Under the pieces are notes generated by a model. That model had not been told where the DNA came from and made no database searches. It saw nothing but the letters and a program-made list of their open reading frames with translations. Source: Manihot esculenta (Eukaryota > Streptophyta > Magnoliopsida > Malpighiales > Euphorbiaceae). From it: a DNA stretch of 64,000 nucleotides. Within the stretch, counting starts at the first letter, position 1. The number at the start of each line of letters is the position of its first letter. The stretch lies in NCBI RefSeq assembly GCF_001659605.2, contig NC_035176.2:32358716-32422715 (forward strand). Reading direction: 5' to 3'. Of the stretch, positions 39,572-51,322 are shown in pieces. Both the position numbers and the translations under genes were made by a program.

Positions 39572-41061
39572 TCAGCATCTGAAGCCTTTTGGGGCAATGT
39601 TAGGCTTCTTGGCCGCAAGTCCACTCTGCCATTATTAACAATCTTAATGTTTTGTTTACTATGCTGTATCTCATGGTGGTATTCAGGCATCATGATTGAA
39701 CTGTTGTGTTATGGTGAAACTTGGTTTTTCTAAATGTTCATATATCGTATGATATAGATAATTATTTCTGGTTGAAGACAGTTTACCCTTCTCATCACGT
39801 GATGATGCCAAATAATGCACTTGGAAGTCAAAAGAGTGTCACTTCAAGAAATGAACAATATTGAAAAGTGGAAACCAATCAACCATGGGAATGGTTATTG
39901 CTCTTATAATTGCAATTCACCCACCCCATAATTATGTTGAAAGGCATAGCAAGCGTGTCACTACCTTGTTGATGGCCAATCAACTCTGGGCATTTTTTGA
40001 TTGATAAAGGTGAAACATTCATTAATCGTTATCCAACCACTTAGAGCTGTGCCTCTGCCTTTTCTTTTTCAAACTCTTTTTTTCTTTTTGTTAGGACTTT
40101 GGGGAATCTTCCATTGATCCATCCTTCTGAATTTCAGACCACATACATGCATGCATCCAAAGCTGTCAGCCCATGAATAACTTCCATTTTGAGTATGTAT
40201 AAAAAGTTTACTACAAACACATGGATGATGGATCTTCTACCCATGACCACAAATTTTTTGCCAATTTAATCAAACCCCATTTGTTTGGATATTCCTATTA
40301 GCTTCTAAGCTGTATAAGTCTCTTTCTCGCTTTAGTTTCTACATCATCTCATGTGTCATTGTCCTTCTATGCCTTCACTTTCTTACCAAAATTAGCCATG
40401 ATTTTTAAAGGGATTACATCTATATTAATATATGGAAGAGTAAGCTCATGTGTGCTTTGTATGAGCAATTAGTTGGATTTCTCTTTCAAAAAATAGAAAA
40501 TCCATGTGTTTTTGTCTCAATCTTTCTCTATATTATATCTTTGTCTAGTTAATATTGTCTCTAATTCAGGTTTTCAAGCATACAACAGTTCCCGTAGGCC
40601 GTAGCAGTAAGTATATACTATACATTCCACAAGTTTCCAAGCTGATGGCCACTTCTTGGAAAGTCTCATTTTCAGTATCAAACACAAAGGAGAGATGCCA
40701 TCCATCACTCATCATTAACTCAAAACACCTATTATCAATAATTAAAAACATTAATTTCTATTACAAAAGTTTCAACATACAGAGCACACCATGTCTGTAA
40801 ATATAATTCCTGATGGCTCTTCTACAATATGATGCCCATCAGGAAAAATATACATCTAGCTGACACTAATATCAGGTAAACTATATATCTATAGATATAT
40901 ATATGGATCGATTTCCTGCTATATTAAGTTCCTGAAGATGTCTAAGGTAATGGATTCATTCGTTAATCTGAAGGTAGTTTTACAATCAGTTTCGCTGCAG
41001 CACCTGCAGCTCTAGCTAATTGCCCACCTGAAGATGAGTTTAGATAGAGACTTACAGGCGG
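39572..41061. other. Between RDR6 and the SHINE gene; no gene seen
   Basis: The two flanking genes converge here, so both 3' UTRs should lie in this stretch. No other coding frame or repeat is supported. Confidence 0.5.
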
Positions 41062-41824
41062 TCAATTCCAATTAAGTAGTTCTTCTATCATTTGTGTTGC
41101 AATTATATCCTGTTCATCATCAAGACCATGTGCAGGCTCCATCTCATGAACTGCCGATGACGATGATGATGACAGTGAAAATCCATCATCCACCACTTGT
41201 GTTTTCTTGTTTCCAAGCTCCACCTTCATGACCCAATTCGATCTGGAATGAGAACCAGCTCCCTTTTGCCACACTCCAATGTGAGAATTGTCGTTGTCAA
41301 GCCTTAAACAAGTGAGAGAAGCAGGAGAAGGGTCTTTGCAACACTTGCGAAGCTTGGTGTTGAGCAGCTCAGAGAGAGCCTTGGGAGGCAATGGATACTG
41401 ATCAGTATTGCATTGATTATGATCATTTCCTGTTTCTTCCAGGTCACTTCTAGGGAAATTGGTCTTGGCATTTTGGCCATTCATGAGTATAGCTGCTTGG
41501 TCATAAGCTCTTGCTGCTGCCTCAGCTGTCTCAAACGTGCCTAGCCATATCCTCCTCTTCCTACACACACCCAACAAAAAACACATCACAGAGGAATATC
41601 ACAAACTCCTTCCATACAATAACAATCAAAGCTCTGGCAGTGTGATACGAGGTATATATAGCCTGAAGCTAAATGGGTATTTAATGAGCAAAAAGTACAA
41701 GCTCATACTAAAGAGAGTGTAATAATGTGAGTGGGTGAGCTTACAGTAAAGGGTGGCGAATTTCGGATACCCAGGAGCCCCACTGTCGTTGCCTGACGCC
41801 TCTGAATTTCTTTGATTGTACCAT
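41062..41824 (-). CDS. SHN: AP2/ERF transcription factor, SHINE/WIN1 clade
   Basis: Two exons, 41745..41824 and 41062..41560, encode 192 residues. Exon 1 reads [20 protein letters not shown], then EIRHPLL. The junction falls inside the AP2 domain and continues [20 protein letters not shown], then [16 protein letters not shown]. The start [13 protein letters not shown], the single intron at this place, and the C-terminal WVMKVELG and [14 protein letters not shown] motifs mark the SHINE clade (SHN1-3, 186-199 residues). These nuclear factors switch on cutin and wax genes in epidermis and affect fruit and flower surfaces. The serine run [10 protein letters not shown] is ordinary. The gene is intact; which SHN paralogue it is cannot be told. 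Confidence 0.93.
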
Positions 41825-42427
41825 ATCCTTTTTAATGGAGATGAGAGAGTGAGAGTGCGAAATTTGCAGAGAGTTGATGATAATAATAAAGTGGGAGATG
41901 AGATGAGATGGATGATTGAGAGATGATGATGAGGTGGTTTAAGTGTTTTAATAGAGAGGGAGCTTGGGACATGAAAAAGATGATAGCGTACTAAATATGT
42001 AAGACAGATTGTGTGTGTTGTGTCGGTGAATTGGATAGAAAAAGTCTAAGTTTGCATTAAAGATTTCACCTACACAAACTCTATATACGTAAGAACAACC
42101 TTTGCCTTATTCACAACTAATTACATCACCTTGCACCCTCATTTATTATTCTGTTTCTTCACAATTATTTAAATTTAAATATTTGAATTTGTTGCATTTT
42201 TAATATTATATTCTATCCAAATAAATAGTAATACAACAATATTAATTATTTTAAGGAGAAAGTAAAAGAAAATGATTTTATCGAATTTAACTTTATGATT
42301 TGTAGTTTAATTTATGTGTAGTTTAATTTATGTTAAAGTCATATGTATGATATCACACTATTAATAAATAATGATAATTTTTAAATATCGTCAAGAATAT
42401 TAACGTAGAAATCATATCATAATATAC
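41825..42427. other. SHINE gene promoter, then AT-rich flank
   Basis: GATGAGA repeats in 41880..41940 are probably in the leader. No other gene is seen before the copia LTR. Confidence 0.4.
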
Positions 42428-42775
42428 TAATTTGATACTGATAACATATAAGATATATAAAGAATTTAGGAGGAATTTTTTTTTTCAAATTGAATTGATT
42501 TTCATAAAATTTGAATATTTATATAAAAGAAATTAACCTAAATTAAGAATATTTATAATAAAAATAGAATCTCTATAATTAAGCCCTATAATCAAGTCTA
42601 ATTAGCACTCACAGGTATAGTCTGATGATAAGTGCATCTAAGTAAATCTGAGAGGTTTCAGATTCTACTCTCCCGATCCTCAATCCCCATTTCAAAAAAA
42701 AAAAAAAAATCAAGTCTAATTAGGATTCTAAAGATCTGAATCCTCTTAATTAGGAACTTTCTATGTTGGTCAATA
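42428..42775 (-). repeat. 3' LTR of the copia element
   Basis: It matches 47884..48098 through blocks such as GGAGGAATTTTTT, CAAATTGAATTGATTTT, ATCAAGTCTAATTAGGATTC and AATTAGGAACTTT. It is longer because of the SINE inside it. The outer edge is approximate. Confidence 0.75.
42606..42708 (+). mobile_element. tRNA-derived SINE inserted in the copia LTR
   Basis: About 103 bases are flanked by a perfect 15-base duplication ATCAAGTCTAATTAG (42591..42605 and 42709..42723) and end in a run of about 16 A. Near the 5' end TAGTCTGATGAT resembles a Pol III A box, and GGTTTCAGATTC resembles a degenerate B box. Removing one duplicate restores the sequence seen in the other LTR, which proves insertion. 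The family is not identified. Confidence 0.85.
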
Positions 42776-42782
42776 TTTTCTC

Positions 42783-44192
42783 TCAAGTTAGTGCATAGAT
42801 ATCACACATGTCCAACTTGCAAACCAAGGTATGATAGATCTTGTTGTTTGGCTTTTTGGTAAATACTTCAGCTAACTGTTCATTGGAAGTCACATGATCT
42901 AATCTCAAGACACCATTTATTAACTTCTCTTTAATGAAGTATCGATCAATCTCTATATGTTTCGTTCGGTCATATTGAATCAGATTATGAGCTAGACTGA
43001 TGATAACTTTATTGTCACAGTACAAGAGGAGTTTATCACTCTCCAACAGTGTCAATTCCTCCAACAATCTCTACAATAAGGAGTTCACAAATACCTTGTG
43101 CTATCACTTTATATTTCGCCTCAGCACTTGATCGAGCAACAACACTTTGCTTTTTTATTTTTCCAAGTGATAAGGTTTCCTCCCACAAGTGTGCAATAAC
43201 CACCAGTCGACCTCCTATCATCAAGGAATCCAGTCCAATATGCATTTGTGAATGCGTGTATACTGAGATGACCGTGTTTAGAGAATAGGAGACCTTTTCT
43301 AGGAGCAGACTTCAAGTATCGCAAAATATGAAAACAGCTTGTATGTGAGACTCACGAGAATCATGCATAAATTGACTGACTAAGCTGACTGCATATGTTA
43401 TATTTGGTCGAGTATGTGAAAGATAAATCAATCTGCCTACCAACCTCTGATATCTGCCAATATCCACTGACTCACCAAACCTTGCTTGTAGCTTGTGATT
43501 GCTCTCAATGAGAGTTTTTGCTGGTTTACAACCTAACATACAAGTTTCTTCCAAAAGATCCAAAATGTATTTTCTCTAAGAAATAAAGATTTTCTTCTTT
43601 AATCTGGCAACCTCAATTTCCAGAAAATATTACAGTTTTCCTAGATCTTTAATTTCAAACTCCTTAGTCAAAAGTTTTTTCAGTCGAGTCATTTCTTCAG
43701 TGTCGTTCCCTGTCATTATTATGTTATCAACATAGATTATAAAAAAAGTAATTTTACCCTTGTGATGTTTGATAAATAAGGTATGGTCAGCATTGCTCTG
43801 TTGATAGCCAAAGAAAATCATAACTTTACTGAATCGATCAAACCAAGCTCTAGGTGACTGCTTTAACCTATACAAAACTTTCTTTAGCTTACACACATTT
43901 TCTTGTGTTTTTTCATCATCAAATCCAGGAGGTATTTTCATATATACTTCTTCCTCCAAGTCTCTATGGAGAAATGTATTTTTTACATCAAATTATTGTA
44001 GTTCTTAATCAAGATGGGCAACACAAGATAGCATACTCTGATTTAGTTCATTTTGGCAACAGGGGCAAATGTCTCCTGGTAATCCACTCCATAGGTTTAA
44101 GTGTAGCCCTTAGCAATTAGTCTAGTCTTGAATCTTTCAATTGATCCTACTATTTTGTGTTTCACAATGAACACCCATTTGTAGTCAATTGA
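42783..44192 (-). pseudogene. copia reverse transcriptase and RNase H region
   Basis: The minus strand gives RT motifs (NYKWVF...KARLIAKG-like, QETFAPVAK, KVLYRLKQSPRAWFDRF, ADHTLF, FFIIYVDNIIMTGND). RNase H and C-terminal motifs follow (LVGRLIYLSHTRPNITYAVS, AYWTGFLDDRRSTGGYC, HIEIDRYFIKEKLINGVLRL). Several stops and shifts interrupt it. In the catalytic box the second Asp of YVDD is Asn, so even an unbroken frame would be inactive. Confidence 0.88.
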
Positions 44193-44358
44193 CTTTTTTT
44201 TTCCAGGTGAAAGAGACATCAACTCTCAAGTCTCATTTTTTACCAAGGCTTTCATTTCTTCAATCATCGTTCCCTTCCAATTAAAATCTTTGAGAGCTTC
44301 ATTCCAATGGGATAGATACAGAAAAAATAGATAAGGCAAAAGCTCTATAAGATGGAGA

Positions 44359-44496
44359 CAAAGAATTATAAGAGAGAAAGTTATAAATAGAGTGCTTTGT
44401 GCAAGATCTAACTCTTTTTATTTGAGCAAAGAATCATAAGAGAGAAAGTTAGAAATAGAGTGCTTTGCGCAAGATCTAACTCTTTTTCTTTGAGCA
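44359..44496. repeat. 68-base tandem duplication inside copia
   Basis: CAAAGAAT[T/C]ATAAGAGAGAAAG...CTCTTTTT[A/C]TTTGAG occurs twice in direct succession (44359..44426 and 44427..44494), with a few mismatches. It lies in the linker between the integrase and RT regions. Confidence 0.85.
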
Positions 44497-44565
44497 ATTA
44501 GTTTATTTAGATCATCAATAGGCTCAAGGTTTAGGGATGATTCATCACATGAAGAAGAAGAAGAG

Positions 44566-45479
44566 TCATGACACTGAGTAGGCTGCATAATGATATTTTT
44601 TTACTTCTGTTGTGTCTCTTCTTAAGTATCTCCTTAAATCTGGTTTATCTAAACGCCCAATTATCTTTTCCTGATCACCAATAATCTTCCTCTGTATAGT
44701 AGTCTCATCTAGAATAAAATGCTCTAGAATTATAGGACTAGGAATCATCTCTTCTCTCTCATTGTTCTCCCCTTGAAAAGGTGATGGGATAGTACTGAAG
44801 TAAGATTCAGCCTCTCTCAATGTAATATCCATACTGATAAAATATTTTCTAGATTGAGGGTGGTAACACTTGTAACCTTTCTGTATGGGAGAATACCCAA
44901 CAAATACATATTTAAGAGCCCTCGGATCGAGCTTCCCACCTGTCCTAGTATGAACAAAACACGTGCATCCAAACACCTTTGTTAGAACAATATAAATATT
45001 TTTCCTTTATAGCACCTCTAAAGGGTTTTTAAAGGCAAGAGTTTTGAGAGACATTCTATTAATGAGATAAGTTGCAGCTAAGACTGCATCTCCACAATAT
45101 TATTTTGGAAGGTTTATGGCAAAAAAGAGAGATCGAGCTACTTCCAACAAGTGCCTATTTTTCTTTCAGTAACACCATTTTGGGCACTAGTGTAAAGACA
45201 ACTAATTTGATACAGTATCTCATTAGACTCTAGATAAGTAGAAAAATGGTCATCCATATAATTTGTACCATCATCAATTTTCAAAATTTTTATTCTAGTA
45301 TCAAATTGAGTACAAATTATCTTGTGAAAAGATTGAAAGCAAGAAACCATGTCACTATTTGCCTTTATCAAATAAACCCAAGTTATATGAGTGCAACAAT
45401 CAATAAAAGTAACAAACCAACAATTACCAGATAGTGAGACCATTTGAGTAAGTCCTCAAATGTCAGAATGGATGGTCAC
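44566..45479 (-). pseudogene. copia integrase region
   Basis: The minus strand reads a start equivalent to 'HSD', then SLSGNCWFVTFIDCCTHITW and VYLIKANSDM, then KIDDGTNYMDD and SCLYTSAQNGVTERK, then MFGCTCFVHTRTGGKLDPRA and KYVFVGYSPIQKGYKCYHP. These are the integrase core and the downstream copia-specific segment. Stops and a frameshift separate the blocks. The 5' side stops at the solo LTR insertion at 45480. Confidence 0.88.
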
Positions 45480-46848
45480 TGACTGTGCGGTTGTCGAAGC
45501 CGGTCAAAAATAACCTTTTTGATTATCCACAATTTTACAACTGTAGATAGTGGTAAAAGGATCGAATCCACAGGGAATTAATACTTACCTATTTTCCTTA
45601 TCAAGACCAAGTAAATAAACTGAAAGTAAAATAAAATGGGGGTTTTGAGATTGATGAATTGAACTAGAATTAAAAGTAACAAAATAAAGCAAATAATTAA
45701 AGTAAAGAAATTCAATAGTGAGAAGGGCTCTAGTTGAAGAATTGGATCCATTTCAATTGTTGGGATTGATCATTGACACTTAGGTTCCTTTATTTGATTC
45801 AATAAATTAGTTATGGAGGTGGAAGACGTTTCTCACCACCATATCCCTCCTTAAGCATAAATCAATTAGGGAACGCCCTCTAATTAATTACTAATCAACA
45901 AGTTGACAAGGAATGTCCTTGGGCCTTTGGCATCTAACAACTGTCAATTACATTAAGAAATAGAGAGACCTAATTCTAACTATCCAAACGTATGGTGATA
46001 TTGCTAGATCATGCAATTTCCTTAGTTTTTACACCAGGAGTTACTTGTGTTTGAATGATTCAAGCAATTACGGACTTAAAACTATCCAAACTAACAAATT
46101 ATTACCTTGCAATCAATAATCAATTGGCCCTATTGATCTAAACTACAAAGCAACAATGGAATTAAGCATGAAATTGCATAAATATTGATAAACAAAAGAT
46201 AAACAATATATGTTTAGATCTCCCAATCCATAAAACAACTAAAGTTTCACCTAATTTTCAATTAGAAAAAGAGGTTTCAGCCACTCATGGCTGAAACAAA
46301 ACACAAAATAAAAGAAAGAGAAGAAGAAGAGAAGTGTGGCCGGCGACTTGGAGTGAAGGGAGGTGCAGTCCGAATGGGGAGATGAGGAAGAGTGGGGCGA
46401 CTCCTTATGTGGTCCTTTTATAGTTGCAAGCGTTGTCCTGGGTCTCCTTGATGAGGTGGAGCCTTCTTTTGAATTTTGAATTTTGAATTTTAAATGTTTT
46501 CTTTTGAATTTTGAATTTTGAATTTTGAATTCTTAGGAGACAAGTGCATCTTCTTGAGATTTGGCTTCCTCAACAAGGGAGAGACTTCTTGAAAATTTAA
46601 AATTTGAATTTCAAATTATTCTGCTGAATGTACTTTCCTTATTTATCTCCACTTCAGCTGCAGCTTGACTTGTGCAAACATGTTTGTTCTCCTTTATCCT
46701 CTTTTAGGCAGTTTTAAGAACATTTTCACCAAATTACCTCTTTACACCATTTTCTGCAAAATAAGATCAAAATCACAGAATTAGGCAGAAAAAGTGTAAA
46801 TTAACATTAATAACAACATGATAAAATGGTCTAAATTTGGACTGATCA
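45480..46848. mobile_element. Solo LTR (1369 bases) inserted in copia pol
   Basis: The insert starts TGACTGTGCGG and ends GGACTGATCA (TG...CA), between perfect 5-base duplications GTCAC at 45475..45479 and 46849..46853. If it and one GTCAC are removed, the copia pol sequence continues in one frame across the junction (IHSD just after it), apart from an older stop. Size, TG/CA ends and a 5-base duplication fit an LTR left by recombination. No internal domain is present. It holds a (TTTGAA)n microsatellite at 46462..46532. The LTR family is not identified. Confidence 0.82.
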
Positions 46849-46853
46849 GTCAC

Positions 46854-47540
46854 AAAAGGGATCATACTCCTATTATTACTGGAGGGATAAGAGGTTATTG
46901 TATACTTAGTATACTCACAAGCATCACAAACTGAAGAACCACATTAAGCCTTGGAAAATAAATCAAGATAAAGTTTATCTAAAACAAAGAAGGATGGGTG
47001 TCCTAACCGTCGATGCCATTGTATAATTTCCTAGTTGCATCTTGATTTCTTCCAAAAAGAGGCTGAGGTGAATTCAAACTCAGATTTTTTTTCAACATAT
47101 ATAAGTCATTGTACAGTCTACTGTTGTCAATCCTCTTCCTAGTTTGAAGGTTCTGAATAACACAATGGACAGAAAAAAATTCAATTTTACAGTCAAGCGC
47201 TTTGGTGAAAGTATTAACAAATAAAAGATTAATAGAAAAATAAGAAACATGAAAAACAGAGGATAGCTTGATATTTGAAGTACAAACAATAGAACCGGTT
47301 CCAGAGATAGGAGTGAAAGAACCATCGACTATTCTAACAATATCCTTTTGTAGACATGGAAGATAATTAAGAAAATATTTAGAGGAGCCTATTACGTGTC
47401 TATTTGCACTAGAATCAATAATTTATAAAGCAAAATCAATAGATAAAATGAAAGCATTATCAAAGGCCCTTATATTTTTCACACTAGTCACTTTCTTGTC
47501 TACCATTTCAAGGAGAAGAAAAAACTATCTTTTCTTTTAA
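46854..47540 (-). pseudogene. copia protease / GAG-pre-integrase region
   Basis: The minus strand in shifting frames reads the retropepsin-like start (IDS.A.RHVIGSSKYF), then IVRIVDGSFTPISGTGSIVC, SSVFHVSYFSINLLF, FFSVHCVIQNLQTR and YMLKKNLSL. This is the segment upstream of integrase in copia polyproteins. The catalytic DSGA triad is degraded. No nucleocapsid or gag frame follows to the right. Confidence 0.75.
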
Positions 47541-47883
47541 CCTAGGTAAAGAGCTACTGTTCATCAGAGAAGCAGAAGTGATAAGGAATGGAATTGGGCT
47601 GGTTAGAGGCGCCGCGTGAAGGGGAGGTCGCTGGAAAGGAGTGCTGTCAAAAAGGGTATTGGAGAAGGACCTGCGTGTCGAAGCATGAAAATGACGCCGA
47701 GACTGTGGTGGCGCGTGAGCTCATGCACGTGGCCAACGCAACGCCAGAGAAAGGCCGGAAAACCAATCGGTATTCTCTTGGTATGGGCAATGTCAGTTAA
47801 CTCCCTTTATAGAGTCCCCTAAAAGCTTAACCTATAAAAATTCTAACTCTGTGAACAATATCATGAATCCTTATACTAAATAA
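47541..47883. other. GC-richer linker where copia gag should be
   Basis: Between the protease remnant and the 5' LTR there are only ~340 bases, with an unusually balanced base composition (47600..47790). A full gag needs over 1 kb. I find no nucleocapsid motif and no convincing gene. Confidence 0.5.
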
Positions 47884-48098
47884 TGTTGGTAAAACTCTAA
47901 TAACATGAAGAATTTTGGGAGGAATTTTTTATTCTATTTCAAATTGAATTGATTTTTATAAGGTTTGAGTATATATATACAAAGAATCAACCTAAAATAG
48001 GAATATTTACAATAAGAATAAAATCTCTATAATCAAGTCTAATTAGGATTCCAAAGATCTAAATCTTTCTAATTAGGAACTTTTTATATTGGTCAACA
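47884..48098 (-). repeat. 5' LTR of the copia element
   Basis: This 215-base repeat has TGTTG...CAACA ends, the short inverted repeat typical of copia LTRs. It is the uninterrupted partner of 42428..42775. Confidence 0.75.
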
Positions 48099-48660
48099 AT
48101 ATAAGACCCTCTACGATCAAGATACGTGTCTACAGTCCGGCCGGCCCTTGACGATCAAAGAAAACTGACCTTGGTAAACGCTAAGCAGGCCGAGCATAAC
48201 CTGATACGATTAGAGTATAAATACAAACCGTCAATGTGATGGTCAGCTCCACTAATCTTTGTCGATGTCATAAATATGCGTGCTGTAGATCAGACTGATG
48301 TGATGCGGGTGAAAGGACGAGGTATAAGTTAACCAGCTCCACATTTATCAGCTGATTGCCCACTATTAATGAGCCACTTGACATACCTGTCAAAGGATAT
48401 CCCATCCAATTTGATGGGATATGGTGCAGGAGGTACGAGGGTGATCAGGGTATATATACCTCTAAACCAACCCTAATTAGACACTTAACCCCTCCAGAGA
48501 ACTTTACATTTTCACTACTCCAGGAATCTTAAACTACCCGAACCAAAGCACTCAGCTCTATTAACTCTTCAAACACCAATTCTGATCCATTGATTTCCTC
48601 GTGAGATCGAATCCTTATCCATGTGTGTTCATCTGATTAACCCACCGAATCTCAAGTCAT
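48099..48660 (+). repeat. LTR-like fragment, GC-richer
   Basis: A block of balanced composition carries GGGTATATATACC (TATA-like, near 48449) followed by a C-rich leader (AACCCCTCCAGAGAACTTTACATTTTCACTACTCC, seen in parts). This is the layout of a gypsy LTR promoter and R/U5 region in plus orientation. No partner LTR or target duplication is seen. Confidence 0.35.
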
Positions 48661-48939
48661 TAAACCATAAACTTTGAAATAAAAATGAGTACAACTACAT
48701 AATATTTTTTTTTTATCCTTAAATTAATAAATATATTTTAATTGACACATATATATATTTCTTAACAATGTCTGAAAAATATCATTGTTTGGTAATAGTA
48801 TGATATCTCGAGATATTATTTTGATATAAATTAAACCATAAATTTTAAAGTAAAAATATTGAAATCATATGTTATTTCTTTAAAATTTTCTTTTATTTTA
48901 ATAAGTTAAAGATTTAATTTTTTTTAATTATAACAAGTA

Positions 48940-49740
48940 AATATATAAAATTAACCATCCTGTTATGAGAAGAAAAAAAACCCAAAAAAGTTTTTGTTTT
49001 AATCTTTTTTTATTTTATACTTAAAATCCAAATACTAATAAAGTTTGAATATATTCATCTAAATAATTAAAAAGGCTCAACATTTACGTCATCATATATT
49101 TTAATTCAAATATTTAAATCATTTATATTTGATCATAATTTTAATCAATTTTTAAAAATTAAAATCTAAAAATTCAAATAGAATATCAAATATAATATAT
49201 TATTATTTTTTAAATATAAACTAATACTAGATATGAAAATAACATTAACTCATAATCAACTATAGTTAAATGATATATTTTATTTTAAAAAATAATAATA
49301 TAACGTTTAAATATGCAGTTAATAAATAAATTTTATTTTTATTAATAATTATAAAAATTTTATAACAAATATATTTTTCTTAATTATTTTATATACACTA
49401 TTATTTTATATTAAATAATATATTTATTATAAAATATTTATAATTATTACTATAAAATAAAATTCATCATCATTGTTAAAGGTATTAATTGCATATTTTA
49501 TAATTGAATTGGTAATTTAAATTTTAAAAATTTATTTATTTATTTATAAGTTAAATGTTTGAATTAAAACGCAAAATGATATAAACATTAAGTTTTTTTT
49601 TTTAATTATTTAGCCAATATACTTAGTTACGAAATAAGATAAGAAGCGAGACCGACTCACCTAGATGAATTTTTGAAATCTCTCTTCTTTTATGTACAAT
49701 ATAAATGGCATTAATTTGCACTTTGAAAAGCAAATATCTG
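48940..49740. repeat. 0.8 kb AT-rich direct repeat, left copy
   Basis: It is collinear with 52124..52975. Both begin AACAAGTAAATATATAAAAT, share CCTGTTATGAGAAGAAAAAAA and TTTGAATATA, and end TCTTCTTTTATGTACAATAT followed by AAAT and a GCATTAATT block. The pair flanks the gypsy remnant, so it may be its LTRs or an older duplication of genomic DNA. Confidence 0.7.
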
Positions 49741-51322
49741 GTATCCTAAATGGTCCTTTGCAATTTTCGCCCAACTTACTAGATTTGGCATTGTCATTTG
49801 TTATATGTGTTTTTTTAAGGATTAAGTCTTCCACATTAAAAGCATGTGGCTTGACTCTATTATTGAATATTCAGGACATCTTTTGTGATTTATTTATTTT
49901 TTCCTTTACCATCGATGGTTCCTCCTACAATTACATGTATAACCTCTATAGGTTCATGGTCAAGGGTTGTTTCAGGAGTTATTACTTCGGGTTCGGACCT
50001 CCTCTCCTCTTTTCTCTATTCTCTATTCTTTCTGACAAACTTTCGAAGTGTGTCGTCCTTTATTAACCTCTCGATTTCGTCTTTCAACTGTCGGCATTGC
50101 TCCATTGTATATACGTGGTCCTTATGAAAATGACAGTACTTGGTCATATCTCGCCTTTCAGCTCTATTAGAATTGAGTTTGGGAGGCCACCTGATCTCCC
50201 TATCTTTTTTCTTGATCCACATTAGAATACCTATTCGTGAGTTATTCAATAGAGTATAATTTTTATACTTACTTTGTTCGTCCCTTCTTCGGAAAACTAG
50301 ATAACCTCTCTGGTTTCTTTCATATTCTCGCCTCTCTGTCTTTTGATTTTACTTTTGGCTTATCCTTTTATCATCTCTCGACGCTTGGACTTCATCATCC
50401 AGTCTGATGTACTTCTGGACTTTGTCCATTAGCTATTAGTACATAGCGGTTGAGTTCCTGATTAGGGAATCCATAAACTTGACATTGTGTGTTCTTTTTT
50501 TTTTTTAATGCTTCACATGTTGTTTCATGATTTAATTCCTCCACTTGTATTGCTTCTATATTAAACTGTGAGATAAAACTTCTTAAAGACTCACCCTCTC
50601 CTTGGCAGATCTTTTGCAAGTCAGAAGAGAGCTTTTTAGGTAGTATACAAGTAATAAATCCATACTTAAATAACATAGCAAATTGTGTGAAGTTCTGAAT
50701 TAAACCTGCGCTCAAATATTGGTACCATTTCTAAACCAAACCTATGAGTGTTGACGGAAACACTCGGCACCAACACGGAGTCGTTGGCATCCTGAAACTG
50801 CATTGTCGTTCTAAAGATCACCAGGTGACTCTTGGGATCTGCTCTCCCATCATATTTGTCTAAACTTGAGAGTTTGAACTTAGCGGGGAAGGTCTCTACC
50901 AAAATCTCTTCCAAAAAGGACGAGGTATCATCCAGGCCAAAGTCCTCTTCCTGCTCCTTCTGATACCTTTGAATAGCCCGTATCAACTTCCAGTCAACAT
51001 CCTTTGGAGCCTCGTCTGATGACTCTTCTTTCTCGAACTCGGTCTTCCCTTTGGATCGCATCTGGATTGCCTCTGTCCGAGTTTTTGGAGTATCAACGGA
51101 GGCATCCTCCCTTCCCCTGGAAGCAATGAATGATGCCTCCCCCTGAGTTTTGTGAGTAGCCTGCAACCTTCTGATATATTGAAGCATTTGCTCATTGTTC
51201 AGATTATTGATATCTGCTTCATTAACCAGAGAGGGTATATTTTGTCCACTATCACGAGTAAAAGATGTGATAACGCTCTCATTGATAATAACCTTAGCAA
51301 CAGCTCGTGAATTGTCGGTCAT
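49731..51322 (-). mobile_element. Ty3/gypsy remnant: gag fused to integrase tail by deletion
   Basis: From 51322 the minus strand encodes a gag start (MTDNSRAVAKVIINESV), then the gypsy gag core: FKLSSLDKYDGRADPKSHLV, FRTTMQFQDAND, FTQFAMLF, KKLSSDLQKICQGEGESLRS and FISQFNIEAIQVEELNHE. It continues with the cysteine/histidine segment YCHFHKDHVYTMEQCRQLKD and EVIHVIVGGTIDG. Directly after, at 49862..49731, RVKPHAFNVEDLILKK and GENCKGPF match the C-terminal end of gypsy integrase. Protease, RT and RNase H are absent, so a large internal deletion joined gag to the integrase tail. Frames are broken in several places. Confidence 0.8.

Larger units (their letters stand above)
42428..48098 (-). mobile_element. 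Decayed Ty1/copia retrotransposon with nested insertions
   Basis: Related terminal repeats lie at about 42428..42775 (3' LTR) and 47884..48098 (5' LTR; ends TGTTGG...GTCAACA on the plus strand). Between them, on the minus strand, are copia-order domains: protease/GAG-pre-integrase, integrase, reverse transcriptase, RNase H. Most frames are broken by stops, and gag is missing. A SINE sits in the 3' LTR and a 1369-base solo-LTR-like element splits the region between GAG-pre-integrase and integrase. A pyrimidine stretch beside the 3' LTR (TTTTCTCTCAAG on plus) is the expected polypurine tract. The element is inactive. Confidence 0.85.

Noticed and set aside
42606..42690. Possible tRNA gene
   Set aside because: A/B-box-like motifs are present but no cloverleaf forms and a poly(A) tail with target duplications shows it is a SINE.
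47588..47822. Overlapping frames of 70 and 68 residues in the copia linker
   Set aside because: Two frames over the same bases and no protein match; explained by balanced composition rather than a gene.
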